Shown: piece by piece, positions 24,975-37,305 of the stretch
Layout: every line of letters starts with the position of its first letter
Position numbering within the stretch: the stretch's first letter is position 1
DNA from: Panagrolaimus kolymaensis
Lineage: Eukaryota > Nematoda > Chromadorea > Rhabditida > Panagrolaimidae
Reading direction: 5' to 3'
DNA length: 64,000 nucleotides
Assembly (NCBI GenBank): GCA_028622995.1
Contig: JAJQJQ010000002.1
Span: forward strand, 4,340,001-4,404,000
Notes under the pieces: generated by a model
Databases searched by the model: none
What the model was told of the DNA's origin: nothing
What the model saw: the letters and a program-made list of their open reading frames with translations, nothing else
Program-made: the position numbers and the translations under genes

Positions 24975-26300
24975 TTAATAACTGAGAAATGTTCTTGTTG
25001 GAATACTGCTTCCTGCTTCAGAAGGGGCATAACCGAAAGCATATCGAGGATCAATGGATGAAGTATAAGTGTTTGGAAGTTTATTGACCTCCTGAAATAA
25101 ATAAATTACAGTGAGTTTATAAAATTATCAAAAGCATAATAGTTTGAAATATAGCAAAATAAAAAAAACTAACATTAAAACTAAAAAATAAAAGAATTTT
25201 TTTGAAAGAAATTTTTTAATACGAAACATTTAATTCATTGTTAATAAGAGGTAGAAGAAAAAGAAGTTGGAGATAGGCTGATATGGCAAAAAATGGTTCG
25301 GAATTTCCACAACTATGCGCTCGTTAAACGGTGGTCACACTGCCCAAATTCTGAAAAAGCAAAAAAAGCGTGCAAAGAAGAAAAAAACAAACATAATTAA
25401 GCAATTTTTTAAGTTTATTATTACTGAAAGATTTTGAAGCTTCCAGTAATAATGTAAAAAGAAAGAGAGGGAAAGAAGAAAAACTCACATGCATCACCTG
25501 ATAATCGCGAGCAGGATAATCATGAGCATGCTTAAATTGGGCAACGGGATCTTGTACGGGGTCATTGGAGAAGAAAACAGATGTAGTAACAAATAAGCCA
25601 GAAAATACACCAAACATGAGAATCATTAAAGCCAATGAAGCTATGTAAAATGAATAACCATAGTATTTCTTAAAAACAAAAAGATTTAATCCCAAATAAT
25701 AAGTTATAAAATTACCTCAAAAGTGTTACGAATTCCAATCAAATATTTTGATTCCAACATTTCTGCATTAATCATAAATACAATTAATGCAATACAAAAT
25801 AACAAAACTTAAAATTATATTTTATTTATTTATACTAGTAGCTCATCAAACTTACATGCAAAGCCAAGGGCAACATCCATAATGACGGTTGCAATTAAGC
25901 GTTTATGTGGACGGAAATATGAGAACGCAAGAGCTATGAGACCAATGGTACAAAGAGTTAATGTGATAATCATAATAATGAATACAGCATAATGCCAACC
26001 AAAGAAATATGGAGTTTTTAAAAGTTTTTTACGGCAATCACCAATCAAGAAAAATCGACAAACATCAACTTTTTCATAATAATTCATCATATTATCCGAA
26101 AATATATACCAACATGCTTGATTACCGGGGCAATAAATCCATAAACCACTGTCAACTCTTTGATTGGCATCAGAATCAAATGCGGATTGCCATGCTGGAG
26201 TTAATACAGCAATAAAAGCTATGATATTAGCGATAGAAACAAGTACAAAAGTCACGGCTTGAGCTTTTGCTAATCGCGTAGAAAAATTTAAGAGACCCAT
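24975..26300 (-). CDS. Claudin-like four-transmembrane protein A
   Basis: Exons 26300-25856, 25807-25716, 25668 to about 25494, and a final exon 25096-24975. It shows the claudin/PMP22/Clc-like layout: helix 1 (VTFVLVSIANIIAFIAVL), then the first extracellular loop with TPAW and the W-GLW-C signature (TPAWQSAF, SGLWIYC, ACWYIF), and three more helices (FIIMIITLTLCTIGLIALAF; LLFCIALIVFMI; ASLALMILMFGVFSGLF). The cytoplasmic tail ends FGYAP...TRTFLSY. Nematode claudin-like proteins act in epithelial junctions and barriers. The end of exon 3 offers two donors (CAG|GTGATG or CAT|GTGAGT), and a second possible last exon lies at 25350-25324. Tandem paralogue of the gene at 28366-29297. Confidence 0.8.
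25324..25350 (-). CDS. Alternative last exon of claudin-like A with PDZ-ligand ending
   Basis: Behind a CTTTTTCAG acceptor, 27 nt read in phase from the CAT|GTGAGT donor at about 25494 as NLGSVTTV and then stop. A C-terminal T-T-V fits a class I PDZ-binding motif, which claudins typically carry, whereas the other last exon ends FLSY. The phase agreement and the acceptor are seen; use of the exon is inferred. Confidence 0.45.
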   Translation of the reverse strand, partial: NLGSVTTV

Positions 26301-28365
26301 CGAAGAGAGCCACCTTCACCGAGAATTAAATCTAAATTTTTAATGGTTTTTTGAGTCAAACATCAAACATAAATAAAATGAGCGAAGAACATAAGGTAAT
26401 TCGCGTGGGATCATGTGTTTGTCAAATATTTCACAACTCAAAATAATGTACTAATTTTAACATCAAACATTTGTTAATTTGGAAAAGTAGTAAATGTAAA
26501 AATACAAATTCAAAAAAGGTACAAAATGGATGATGTAAACTTCTGACAAAATAAATACGATGAAATTATTCCTAAAGTGAAGATTTTATTTTTAAGTTTG
26601 GACATTTTCTATCCAAATTTTTAGTTTCTCCTATTAAATTTTATTATTTAAAAAAACCAATAATCTCGTCGAAAACGATTCAAAGTAACTTTAAGTTTTG
26701 TTAATTTTTTTCCACAAAGACCACCAATAGTTATAAAATAATTAACAAATTTGCTGTTTAGAAACAATAAAAAAACATCCTAATCAATTTTAATCGAATT
26801 TTTCAAGAATACAATTAAATATCCAAAAAAGTAATTAAAGTAAGTTAATGTCATTAAAATTTTAAAATCAAGTGAACTGTGAAAAAGTAGAACAACAAAA
26901 AAAAAGAAAAATCACAAGAAACAGCAGGGAATCACCAGCATCACGAGTCTCATCATCAAAGAAGATGGGTGTTTTTAAGTTTTTTTTGAACAAAGTGTAA
27001 CTCGTCAGTTTTAAATAAGGTTTTTGGTAAATAATGAGAACAAAAAAATTACAAACTTGTATCATTATTTTTGTTTTTTTAACAGTAATAGTAATTTGAA
27101 ACTATTTCGGTATTGAATTTTTCCAAACACGCCCGAAATTTGTGCAAATTTTTCTCGCGCACCATCTTCATTCGTTCAATTTTTCTTTTATTTTTTCACA
27201 TCCATTTCTAAAAACGGTTCAAAATGTTGTCGTCGTATAAGTTTTATCCAAGGTCATCTGGCAGAAACCCAAGGAAAGCTGTCCTCAGCATCGTGTACAC
27301 GAAGAAGACGAATAGATGGGATGCGATTGATTTATCGAAATAAAGAGTTTCAAGAGAGAAAAAAGGCACCAGAAACAAAAAAATAGAATGCGAGGAAAAC
27401 AACAACAAAAAATGGGGAAGAGATGCTGAAGGTTGAATGGAGAGAAAGAAAGGTATGTTGGACGTATATGGTTGTTGTGCAATTGACGCTGGCTGCAATC
27501 TTCTTCTCCAAGGTCGAAAAAGGAGCAGAAGTAAGCATGCAGAAATAAATTAAAAAAACACGAGTATACCTTTTTTGGAGATGATTGGAGTCGATGGAAA
27601 CAAAAGATTCAAAAAAGTTGTTTAAAAAGTGTTATGAAAACAAACAAAACAACATTTTTTAGAAAACAAAATTATGCTATTAAAATTGAAGTTAATCTTC
27701 GCATTATTTCTTGCAATGGAAAAGTAAAACCTTTGTGAAAGAAAAAACTTGAAAAATAAAAGTTTATTTTCCATCATGACTTTCACTAAAAAAAATACGA
27801 ACGACCGAATCACGTGTGCGCATGAAAAAAAGGCGAAGGTTTATTTTTTAAAAGTTATTTTCTGTACTTCAAAAAAAGTATCCACTTTTAAAGTTAGAAA
27901 CTCTCATCGAAAAAAGCGGGTATAATAAATTATTAAACTTTAAACTTTTCTCCTTTAAACCCATAAAGTTAATCCTTCATGAAATCGGTTACTTTTTTTC
28001 TTATTTGAAGGACAAGAAAATAACATTCATTTTTGTTTGTTACTATGGATTTAGGTCATCATCCGCCGCCATAGGGGGCTGTCACTGACAATGTGAGTCG
28101 GTTTTCTTTTCCTTTTTCTTTCATGCAAATTTCACAAAAGTAAGAACGAACCACTTCATAATTCTTGCAGATTTATGGCCATGAAAATAAAATTGACAAT
28201 TGACTCAATAATTACAGGTGCATGCATGCCTTGCATGTTATGCGGGGAAGGAAAGAATTGGCATTTTTATTATATATTTTTTTTAACAAAAAGCGTTTCG
28301 AAAGAAACGAATAAATAAAGAAAGAAACGATATGTACAAACATGGATTTAAAAAAAAGGTTATTT
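26301..28365. other. Spacer between the two claudin-like genes
   Basis: Mostly AT-rich. A GC-richer patch at 27220-27345 carries a 39-codon plus-strand frame from ATG 27224 to TAA 27343 (MLSSYKFYPRSSGRNPRK ... NRWDAIDLSK) without recognisable homology. A second GC-richer patch near 28050-28100 shows no coding. Neither is called as a gene. Confidence 0.35.
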
Positions 28366-29297
28366 TTATCGAGTTTGTTTTGGAAGAGGCGGCAACTCTC
28401 TCATTGCAAATTGGCTTTCATATGGATATAGATCACTGGTGGAGGATCCAGGACGAGGAAAATAACTTTCCACTTGACGATATGGTCCAGCATGAACAAA
28501 GCTATCCGCGTATTTGACCGATCCAGCATCACTTCGAAGTCGTGAAGTTGTAAGAATGTGAACCACGGCAATTACCAATGAAATAATAAATAAAATTACT
28601 GCAGCAATTTGAATGAAAAATGAATAACCTCTATGTTTTTCATAAATACCACTAACAGAGACATGGTAAAATCGATATTCAACAAGTTGAGAGAAAAACA
28701 TAAAAACGACTGTTGCACCCGCATGTAAAATTGCTAAAAATATTTGAATCCTGGAAAGTTAAAAAAAGGTTAAATTACTTGCAACTGCGATGGCTACAAT
28801 AAAAGTTAAAGAACTCAATCGACGGCCATTTGGTTGTAAGGCAAAGCAGAAAGATATCAACGCAAAAAAAGCTGCAACTTGGGCAGCAAGAAAAACGGCA
28901 AGCAGACGACGCTGCCAAGCTAAAATTAGAAAATTATTATAAAAATGGGATTTTAAAAAGATAGCTTCTCTTTGATAGTCATGAAAATAATTTTAAATTA
29001 ATTTTTTTTTCTTTGAATCCTTTACTTACCATAAAAAGGTGGAGTTCTCCAATCAACAATTTCAGCGCTAGTATAAAAATTAAAGTCTTCTTCATTAAAT
29101 GTGTAAGTGCAAGTATACATTCCAGAGGGACGAGTTTGACAATTCAACCAAAGTCCACTTTGAATCCATTGCTGCAATTCTCGAGCATATACTGTTTGCC
29201 ATGCTGGTGTTAATAAAGCCACAAATGAAGTAATCCAAGCAAGTATAGCAACAACAAATGCTGGAGTTTGCAATGTCCATTCATATTCAATCGCCAT
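28366..29297 (-). CDS. Claudin-like four-transmembrane protein B
   Basis: Exons 29297-29030, 28919-28779, 28733-28366; 258 residues. Same plan as its neighbour: helix 1 (AFVVAILAWITSFVALL), loop 1 with TPAWQTVY, SGLWLNC and MYTCTY, helix 2 (LLAVFLAAQVAAFFALISF), helix 3 (ILHAGATVVFMFFSQL) and helix 4 (FFIQIAAVILFIISLVIAVV). The tail is long, Ser/Pro/Tyr-rich and ends ELPPLPKQTR, with no PDZ-type ending. Exon 3 is taken from the ATTTTTAG acceptor at 28735 because the nearer-upstream CTTTCCAG site would shift into a stop. Family assignment good, individual orthology not determined. Confidence 0.8.
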
Positions 29298-30263
29298 GGC
29301 TATTTTTTTTTTGTTTGTTGTGAAGACTCACATCCAAGTTGAACGTTTTTTTCTCTGTAAAAAATTGTCGCTACTGCAAAATTATTCGATGAATCAGATG
29401 AATAAAATGTAATTATTTATCGATTGATTGTTTGAAATTCGATGGATTCAAAAAAAGACACATGTGTGAGACGACATTTTTGGAGAGAGAAAACCTGTTT
29501 TTTGTAATAAAAAAAGAGAGGAAAATGCCTTTAGGTCTTTGAAGCATTAAAGGCACTTAACTCTTTTTTTAAAAGAGTAAACAAACAAATAAATTTTTTT
29601 AAATAATATAAAAAAGGTCAGGTAAAGGTTGTAAAATTTATGGAATCAAAAATGAACTATCTCAAAACAATGCAGCACAAAAGATGCAAAAAAACAATTA
29701 TTGAAAATCCTATAAAAAACATGAGATTTTATGCTTGACAACGGAAATCGTAAATAAAGAAAATTGCTATGAAAAAAATATCGAGTGCCTTTTTAGATGA
29801 TAAAAAGAATTTTTTAAAAGGCACATAAAAAATTGAAACCTTTTTTCATAAAATCATTGAATTTTTTTCATCGGTCGATTTTAAAACAGAAAATTGAATC
29901 GACCGAAAACTGCGTCGTTGTGCAGTCAGTGTTTCTCCTTCAACAAAAACTATCGAGTGTCCTGCGATGTATGACCTTGACCATTTCAATGAATGACTTT
30001 CTTCTATTCATTCAAATAAATAAAATTGCCCGTTTTTTTAAATTCATACGCATTTCCGATGGCACAAGTTTCTCAAGATAGAAAAATTTTATTTAATTTT
30101 AGGCAACTTTTTTAGATCAAAGCAGCGAATAATGGCATCGATTTTGTTTTTGTGATTTTAAAATGGCACTTCTTAACTTGTTTCAAACTTAAAAATAGAA
30201 ATGATTATTATTTTATTAACATTTAATTACAAAATACCACCCGTATTTCTTTTTAAATATATT
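29298..30263. other. Intergenic spacer
   Basis: AT-rich, with short frames only (for example 29833-30081). It holds the 5' flank of claudin-like B and the 3' flank of the transporter. Nothing recognised. Confidence 0.45.
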
Positions 30264-32613
30264 TTAAAATACACGCAAATCTTTTAAGCTTTCTTCGTTT
30301 GCGCCATAACTCGTTACAGTACCATTTCTTTTTTTCAACATTGCATCACTTTCATGTGATAATCGTCTACCTTTCTTCCTGCCATTTTCATTCGCTAATC
30401 CACTTAAAACCGTTGAAGATAGAAGCCATTTAATTTCTCCATATGATTTATCTTTTGTTTCAGGTAAAAATAATATTAAAATTATTGAAACAAAAACTGC
30501 TGGTAAAATTGCCAAAACAAAAAGTGACCATATTCCAATCAGGGTTGAGAGTGGGAGATAAACAAAAGTCATAAATCCTGAAGCAATTAGCAATCCACCA
30601 GTGGAAATTGTTTGGCAAAGATGGGTTATTCTAGGTGAAACAAGTTCTGAAGTTAAAAACCATGCAGGTGCCCCTGCTCCAAAGCCTATTGCGGCTTTGG
30701 TTAAACCAAATCCTGCGACTTCAAGGAACATCCATTCAGTGGTTTCTCCAATAAGAGCCAAAGTATTAAAAATTGCTGTAGCAAGAAGACCGTAAATAAT
30801 TAAACGCTTTCTCCCAAATCTATCAGCCTGAAAAACTTTTGTTTCATGATAATATAATTAAAAATATTTGAGACTTACTAAAAATGCACCAATGATGGAA
30901 GTAATTGAAAGAATTACACCATAAATTACAGTAATAATTTCAGATGATTTCTGGCCACTTGACTAAAAATTATTATCATTAACAGGGTTAAATAGATGTG
31001 GCAAAACTCACATATAAAATTTGATTTGAATATGAATCAATCAAATCATCGGCCGTTAAGGAATAGCTTATAGCAGCCAAAGTTCCTATAAAAAGTCCTT
31101 TCAAATTATTGGATTCTTTTAATTCACTCCAATGTGATTTGGTTCCAATGTTCCATCGACCAAAAGCTTCGCTTTTTACGCAATCAATATAATCATCGCT
31201 TCCATAATAAAATTTTACACTTTCTTCTAATTTTTTCTCAGTCGAACCTTGAGTCATTGTATCCACAACTCGAAAAGGTGTTGGAGGAAGTTTGAAAAGG
31301 ATAAATATAAAAATCACAGTAGGTAAAACCCCAATAATTTGAAGTAATTCAAATCTGTATGCACCCATTGGAATGAGATCTTCTGAACCTATCACCAAGC
31401 CACCAAGGGTTGAAAACGCTTGAAATACTTGCTGTAAATGAATTTTAATTTTAGTAATTTGTTTTATATATTTTGTGGCCGTTTGTGATTGCTTCTTTTT
31501 ATTTATTTGTATATATGCGGATGCAATTTACTTTAACACATAATGTCTCAATTCCATATTCTTCTTGGTTTTCTATGTTTTAAAAAGATTTTGTACCTGA
31601 AGGCATGATAGAAATGGACGAGATGAAGGCGGACTTGTTTCAATTGTAAAAAGAGGTAACAAACATAGCGAACATCCAGCATGAACGCCGACAAGAAATC
31701 TTCCAACGACGAGATCCAAAAGAAATGGAATTTCTCCTAAAAAATATTTAAACTTTAATCATTTGCTTATCTCTGAATCAAATCCAGAGTGAGAAGCACG
31801 GAATACACATTCTTTTAGTTTAAAAAAATGAGGCGAAACAGAAAAATTGATTGGATAAATTAACTTTCACTCATCCTCTCCGCGCAGCTTTTTGGATATG
31901 CGGATTAATGTTTCATTTTTAATAGATTTTTATCTCCTCTTTTTTTAAGAATGATAGGTTAGAAAGTTTGAGTTATAAATGAAGATTCAAAATTAGAGAA
32001 ATAAAAAATTATTCAAGTTTGTGAATGTGCTAAACTTGATTATTCTTTGCAAAGAGCTTTGTGCACAAATCTTAAATATAACCGGCTTTTGAATCGAAGT
32101 ACGTTCAAGAAATACATACACCAGCAAAGGTAGACTTACCAGCTCTAGCAGCAAATCGGCCTAAAAGTTGAATCAAGGACCCAATTAAAGCTGGAAACGT
32201 TGAAAGTAATAACGCATTTTTAACTCCAACTTTTTTAACTAAAAATGGCACCTGAAAGATCCTTTTCTCATCAATTTCGTTTATCAAAAGACAAATTAAT
32301 CTTACTAAAATAAATCCAAGAAAAGTTCCTGGATAAAAGCTTGAAACAATTGCACTCCATTCTGATGGCCAGTTATCTACCTTTGGTTTCGAAGAACAAT
32401 TTGAAGCTGAACTTTGTAAACAATCTTTAAATTTCGCATAACTTGAAATTCCATAAAATGTTTTTGAAGCTGTATTTATATATGTTATCTAAACACAATA
32501 ACATCTTTGTAGTCTCAAAAACGATATGAATAACTTACCTGATATCCAAATTGCCAATTTGCTGCAAAACTAACAAATGCTGCAATAATTAATAGCCTTC
32601 GATGTGGCAACAT
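30264..32613 (-). CDS. MFS sugar-type transporter (SLC2/GLUT-like)
   Basis: Seven exons: 32613-32539, 32488-32306, 32251-32140, 31736-31597, 31431-31012, 30962-30879, 30827-30264; 525 residues with every phase consistent. Twelve-helix major facilitator layout. Family marks: start RLLIIAAFVSFAANWQFGYQ, VGRFLVGVHAG before helix 4, the loop motif ADRFGRKR between helices 8 and 9, and LPETKDK after helix 12. A large loop (residues about 215-280) lies between the halves, with the sequence KLPPTPFRVV where GLUTs have PESPRWL, so the substrate may not be glucose. Plasma-membrane facilitator of sugars or related small molecules by family; the substrate cannot be read. Confidence 0.8.
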
Positions 32614-33385
32614 TTAAATTTATATATTATATATCTTTTAAACTATTTTTTATCGATGAAATCTTCTTGTTTTTTGCTTGTTTTTGCTTACTTATTTTTA
32701 GAATCGATAAAAAGTGCCAAAAAATATAAATGAACGATCAAAAATCATCGATGTCTTCTTCTTATCGCTTGATTGCTTTTCCTCTTTTTTTGTTTCTCAT
32801 TGTCGAAGATAAACTTTCTTATTCCTTTTTTTTCATGCTTTGTGTTTTCTTCTTCTTTTTTTTCATTATTAGAAAAAAATTAAGGTCCGATAATTAGAAT
32901 CTAGGTACTCTAAATTAGAAAGAAAAATTATCGGATGTTTGAGCTATGAGTGAGTGTATAATTTCTCTCTCTCCCTCTTCATCAAGCAATGAGGTCAAAT
33001 TGACATCCATACACATACATATAATAAAGCTTATCAACATTTATTAATCGCGCGCAGAATCCTAGAAAAAAATGAGGGCGGGAATTCGTTACACCGATAT
33101 TTTGTAGAAGCTATTAAATTTTGAAAAAAAAGGTTTTTCTGGATATTTTTTTACTCTCAAACTCTGGTTTTTTTCATCTATGAGGATCCAATCTGATTTC
33201 GTTTTTTCTTCATCTTCGGCAGTCATCGCAGTGATGAGCCGTGACGCGTACTCGTTTTCTTCTTCTTTTTTTTCTACAGAATCTTCCTCTTTTAAAAATT
33301 ATTTTAATTATCTTTTAGGTTCTCGGTGATTCTCCCTTATAAGTGAGGTGAACCATTTGGCCATCATCTTGCTTTATAAATCCGT
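32614..33385. other. Divergent promoter region
   Basis: Separates the transporter (minus) from the ALG2 locus (plus). It contains CT-rich stretches, a Ser/Phe-rich plus frame at 33180-33332 (start MRIQSDFVFSSSSAV) that is probably leader sequence, and a CTTTTAG acceptor near 33319 that may be the trans-splice site for the downstream transcript. Confidence 0.4.
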
Positions 33386-33625
33386 ATGAACAGCTATCAA
33401 CCTAAAAACGTGTTATTGCTTAAGCCATTCTTCTTTGCCGTTTATATTTTTGCTATCTTTATTTGCGTTCCATTATCATTATTTGTTTGGTTTATTCGTC
33501 GAGAATTTTTCAACGAAAAATCTGTAGCTGGTGACAACAAGGTAAGAGTAAAGTTATTGGATACTATAACGTTTTTACCGCAATTTTTTAATTTTAAAAC
33601 TCTAAGGATGTCATTGTTTTTTTAA
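33386..33625 (+). CDS. Possible small membrane protein upstream of ALG2
   Basis: ATG at 33386 opens a frame with one clear transmembrane helix (PFFFAVYIFAIFICVPLSLF) followed by FVWFIRREFFNEKSVAGDNK. Read through it stops at 33625 (79 residues). A strong donor AAG|GTAAGA at 33541 suggests splicing instead, to a CTCTAAG acceptor near 33606 and a stop around 33671. It could also be a 5' exon of ALG2, but the GTAAGA donor does not join ALG2 in frame. A stop-to-ATG gap of about 100-140 bases is typical for nematode operons. No family recognised. Confidence 0.35.
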   Translation: MNSYQPKNVLLLKPFFFAVYIFAIFICVPLSLFVWFIRREFFNEKSVAGDNKVRVKLLDTITFLPQFFNFKTLRMSLFF

Positions 33626-33764
33626 ATTTTAAATATAATATTATCACATTTTACGGATCTGTTTTTCCTTGAATCTCAATGAAATCCTTAAATTTTTTGG
33701 AATAGCGATGACTAAAAAATTAATTTTTGAGCGATTTTAATTAATTTTAAATATAATTTAAGTC

Positions 33765-35316
33765 ATGCTCGTTGTCATCGTCCATCCCGAGCAATGGAAT
33801 GGAGGCTCCGACCGATGCACTATTGGGATGATTCGACATTTTTCAAGTGCAGGTCATCGAGTTGTATGGCTTACAACCATGATTGATGAATATTGGGCTA
33901 ATGAAGATTTCTTTGGCGTTGGTAAGCTTTGAAATAAAAAACACATTCTTTTTATAACTCATGGGCTTTTAGAAATTCGTAAAGTCGATTTGAATCTTCA
34001 CCCAGGAGATTGGTTCAGTCAAAACATTGCACTGGGTTGGCGCCTCATTTTCTCTGATCTTAAACCAGATTTAATTGTTGTTGATCACAGTGCCAGTTGT
34101 GTGCCAATGTTAAAATGGCGATTCCCTCAATCCAAAGTTCTCTTTTATTGTCATTTTCCTCAGCAACTTGTCACACCATCTCGCTTCTTTCTTTATCGAT
34201 GGTATTCTAACACGATTGGACTCATCGAAGCTAAGCTTTATGAAAGCGCTGATGTTATTATGGTTAATTCAAAATTCACTGCAGCATCATTTTCACAAGT
34301 AATGCCCACCGTTTGCAGTAGTAAAATAAGAGTGGTATATCCTCCATGTGATGTTGATTCTTTGAGTATTCCAAATGGTCGACCAATCAGTCGAAAGCAA
34401 AGACCTCAAAATCCTCAGTACATTTTCCTTTCAATGAATCGATTTTGGCCTGAAAAGCGTCTAGACATTATTGTCGAAGCAACAGGTACGGATATTTTAA
34501 AATAAATTTAATTTGGGTCAGATTAGGTTGAGATATCCCTCGCTTTTCCTTTGCCCTCAATTATGTAAACAAAAAGAAAATTAAAATGATTGTCTCTTTT
34601 TTCTTTTTAGCGCTGTTAAAAAAGAAAGGATATTCGCCGAAGGTTCAACTAGCAGGTTCCGTGATGCCCCACATTCCTGAATCTCGAATTTATTTTGAGT
34701 TATTGAAGCAAATGGTTAAAGACCATAAAGTTGAGGAACTCGTTGAATTTGTTCCAAGTCCAAGCGAAGAAGAAAAGTTTAGACTGTATCGGGTTTGCGA
34801 CAGTGCATTATATACACCACCTAATGAACATTTTGGAATTGTTCCCATTGAAGCTTTAGAACAAAGGCGTCCCGTAATCGTCATTGATAGCGGCGGTCCA
34901 GCTGAAACTGTGATAGAAGATGTTACAGGAACTAAAGTAAAAAAAACGCAAAAATTTATGCACGACTACAATATCAGTAAATGTTTCAGATTCGTGAACC
35001 TGACGCTCATTTACTTGCTCAAGCTATGATTAAACACATAAAACGAGAAATGTGGGAAGATCTTGATATTGATGAGAATTATGTATCACAGCGAAAACGT
35101 TTTGAAGAGCAATTCAGTTTGGATGGGTTTGGAAATAGAATAGATGATGCCCTTGTATCAATGTTTCCTAATACTTACATTCCAACATCCAAAAAATATC
35201 AACGTGCTTCTCATGTTCTTCCTCCGAGCGATGTTGTAATAACACCACCACCCGTAAAATCAAAATCCTTACCAAAACTTGAAAGTTCTATCAATGATAA
35301 TCGTAAAAACGCATAG
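33765..35316 (+). CDS. algn-2: Alpha-1,3/1,6-mannosyltransferase ALG2
   Basis: GT4 enzyme on the cytosolic face of the ER that adds the second and third mannoses to the dolichol-linked N-glycan precursor. Exons 33765-33921, 33973-34485, 34611-34936, 34990-35316; 440 residues. Marks: N-terminal VVIVHPEQWNGGSDRCTIGM (family: HPDLGIGGAERLV), VVDHSASCVPML, VLFYCHFPQQL, VNSKFTAASF, LSMNRFWPEKRLD, and the catalytic EX7E in NEHFGIVPIEALE. A Pro/Ser-rich tail extends past the usual end. The ATG follows an ATTTAAG acceptor by two bases, suggesting trans-splicing and a start here, although an upstream exon cannot be ruled out. The Gly-Ala-Glu of the usual GGAERL is GSD here. Confidence 0.88.
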
Positions 35317-35789
35317 TTTAAAGAAAATCAATTCTTTTGTAAATCATTTGTCTCTGTTTTTATTTTTGTGTCTAATTTCATCCTTTTTTGAAGCAATGAG
35401 TAATTTTCTTTTATTGTTTTTGTACGCCGACAAGCATCTCGATGGTGACCACGGACGGGTGTTCGACTTCACTATCTTTTTTTCTTCTGTATTATTTGTA
35501 CCAGTTTGAATTCTCCTTACTGTAATGAAAATTCCCGCGTTCATTTGTTCATGGATAGTCTCGTTTCATTTTTTTTTTGAATTAATTCAAGTCTTTCATC
35601 CTTTTTCAAAACGTTGTCTTTCTCTTTTCACTAAAAAAAAATAAATCCTCCTAAAATAAAAATAGTTGTGTGTAATTGTTGTTTCCTGTTTTATATTTTA
35701 AGAATATAAAAATATTTAAATTAAAAATTTTTGTTTGGAAAGCAAAATCTGGTATTGAATTTCCTACTTTCATTTTAAAAGACACTTAC

Positions 35790-35920
35790 ACGGATATTCA
35801 AGATAAAATCTGAATAAAAATCTCGAGGCTCCGCTGAAATTTGACAACTAGTATTAAAATGTCTTTCCTTATCAACATTCATTCCTCTATATCCAATAAT
35901 TTGAGAATTCAAAAGCTCAA
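35790..35920 (-). CDS. Orphan exon next to the GT31 gene
   Basis: A protein-like stretch (PDIVELLNSQIIGYRGMNVD ... EPRDFYSDFILNIR) framed by an ATAG acceptor at 35921 and a strong CGT|GTAAGT donor at 35790. It is in phase 1, so it could be joined to a GT31 exon spliced at ATG C|GTTTAC (about 36029), replacing the WKQIKDSL end; a following exon could start at a TTTATTTTAG acceptor near 35656. No family recognised. Real exon, alternative C-terminus or gene relic are all open. Confidence 0.35.
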
Positions 35921-35986
35921 CTATGTCGGGAAAAAAAATGACGTGGCAAAATAAATATTCTGTGTGAATGAGAGGCAAAATTATTT

Positions 35987-37305
35987 TTAAAGCGAATCTT
36001 TTATTTGTTTCCAGAGTAAACGCATTTGAAAAGCCGTATATCTCGAATATTGATAATGAAAGACAGTAAAGCGATTTAAAAAATGATGATCAAAACCTTC
36101 ACGATGAATCAATTGAGTTCCTGCACAATTAGCGACAAGTCCCATCATAATATCATCAAGATGTACAAAAGGGAAATCACAAACATGATGCAAGATTTCA
36201 GTGGCAGCTTTACGACTGATAATGAAACTTGAGCCTTGCACAAATGGTGGATAACATTTGTGATTGTACATAGTGCTAGGGACATGCCAAAGTAACCATG
36301 GCATAAATAATCGAGGATAACCGCGTGAAACTTTGCCGATCACATAATTTTCGCCTTTGATCATGTTCTTAAAAATAGTTTAATAAATAAATACAAAATC
36401 ATGAAAGTAAAGTTATTCATTTAACCAATCTTATGCTTAAATAATGGTGGCATGATAAAGGTTATAACGAAATGAAAATACAGAAGAAGAAATTTCCCTT
36501 TAGAGATATGCTTTAATATGTGCGAAAGAAGCTTATTATTACCATCAACAAAAAATGGCAGTTTTTGAATATAAAAATGACTCACATTGGAATAACCTAA
36601 TAATGCAGTGGAATTAACAATTGTATCATCATTTATTACCATAATTTGTTCAACATTCGAATGCTTTAAAAGATATTCATAAGTTGCCATCATTTTCATT
36701 GTTAAATTAAAATAAGAATCAATAAAATCTAATTGCAATATATCCTCATGCTCATTAGCCTCTGATTGGACATCAAAGTTTCCTTTTCCAACAACAAAAA
36801 TCACAGGGATATCAGAAGGAAAGGTCGTTTTCCAAGTTTCACGGATATAATCTCGATAACTAATGCCATTGGGAGCGCTTCGAATAACAATTATCTTTTC
36901 AAATTCCGAAGGAAGTTTAGGTATTATTGTTGCTACAATATTTCTATTGAGAGAACATTGAGAATCGGCAATGGTATGAGGAAATACATGTTTTATGCAA
37001 GCAGAAAGTGGCTTTCGAATTGGTCGTTGAACATTAAGGAAATCAGCATCGGTATAACAAATCAATCTAAACGGAAGCAATGAGCGCTCTAAATAATTCG
37101 CAAACTAAAATTAAATGATTAAATTAAAGACACGTGAAAAGCTTAAAAACTTACAATTAAATAAGGTAATATCCAAATAAATTGGCAAATAAGCAATTTT
37201 AAGGGCAACGGAGTTGCTTGAAACCAACTCCGCGCCACGAACATCGATCGGCTTATCGCCGGTAATAATATATTCCGGTTCGAGACGTCGCCAATTCTTC
37301 TTCAC
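35987..37305 (-). CDS. GT31-family (beta-1,3-galactosyltransferase-like) protein, 5' end unresolved
   Basis: Golgi-type glycosyltransferase by family. Exons 37305 to about 37155, 37106-36586 and 36367-35987. GT31 signatures: RDYIRETWKTTFP, HEDILQLDFIDSYFNLTMKM, the metal-binding motif in the form VINDDTIVN (usually TDDDVFVN), YPPFVQGSSFIISRKAA, and HLDDIMMGLVANCAG (usually EDVYVG). The expected N-terminal signal anchor is not visible. No in-frame ATG precedes the catalytic part: upstream in the same frame lie ATG ATG ... GAG GAA AAT and then a TGA just before GTGAAGAAG. Either an upstream exon is missed or the 5' end is damaged. The end at 35987 matches normal family length, but see the orphan exon 3' of it. 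Confidence 0.7.
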
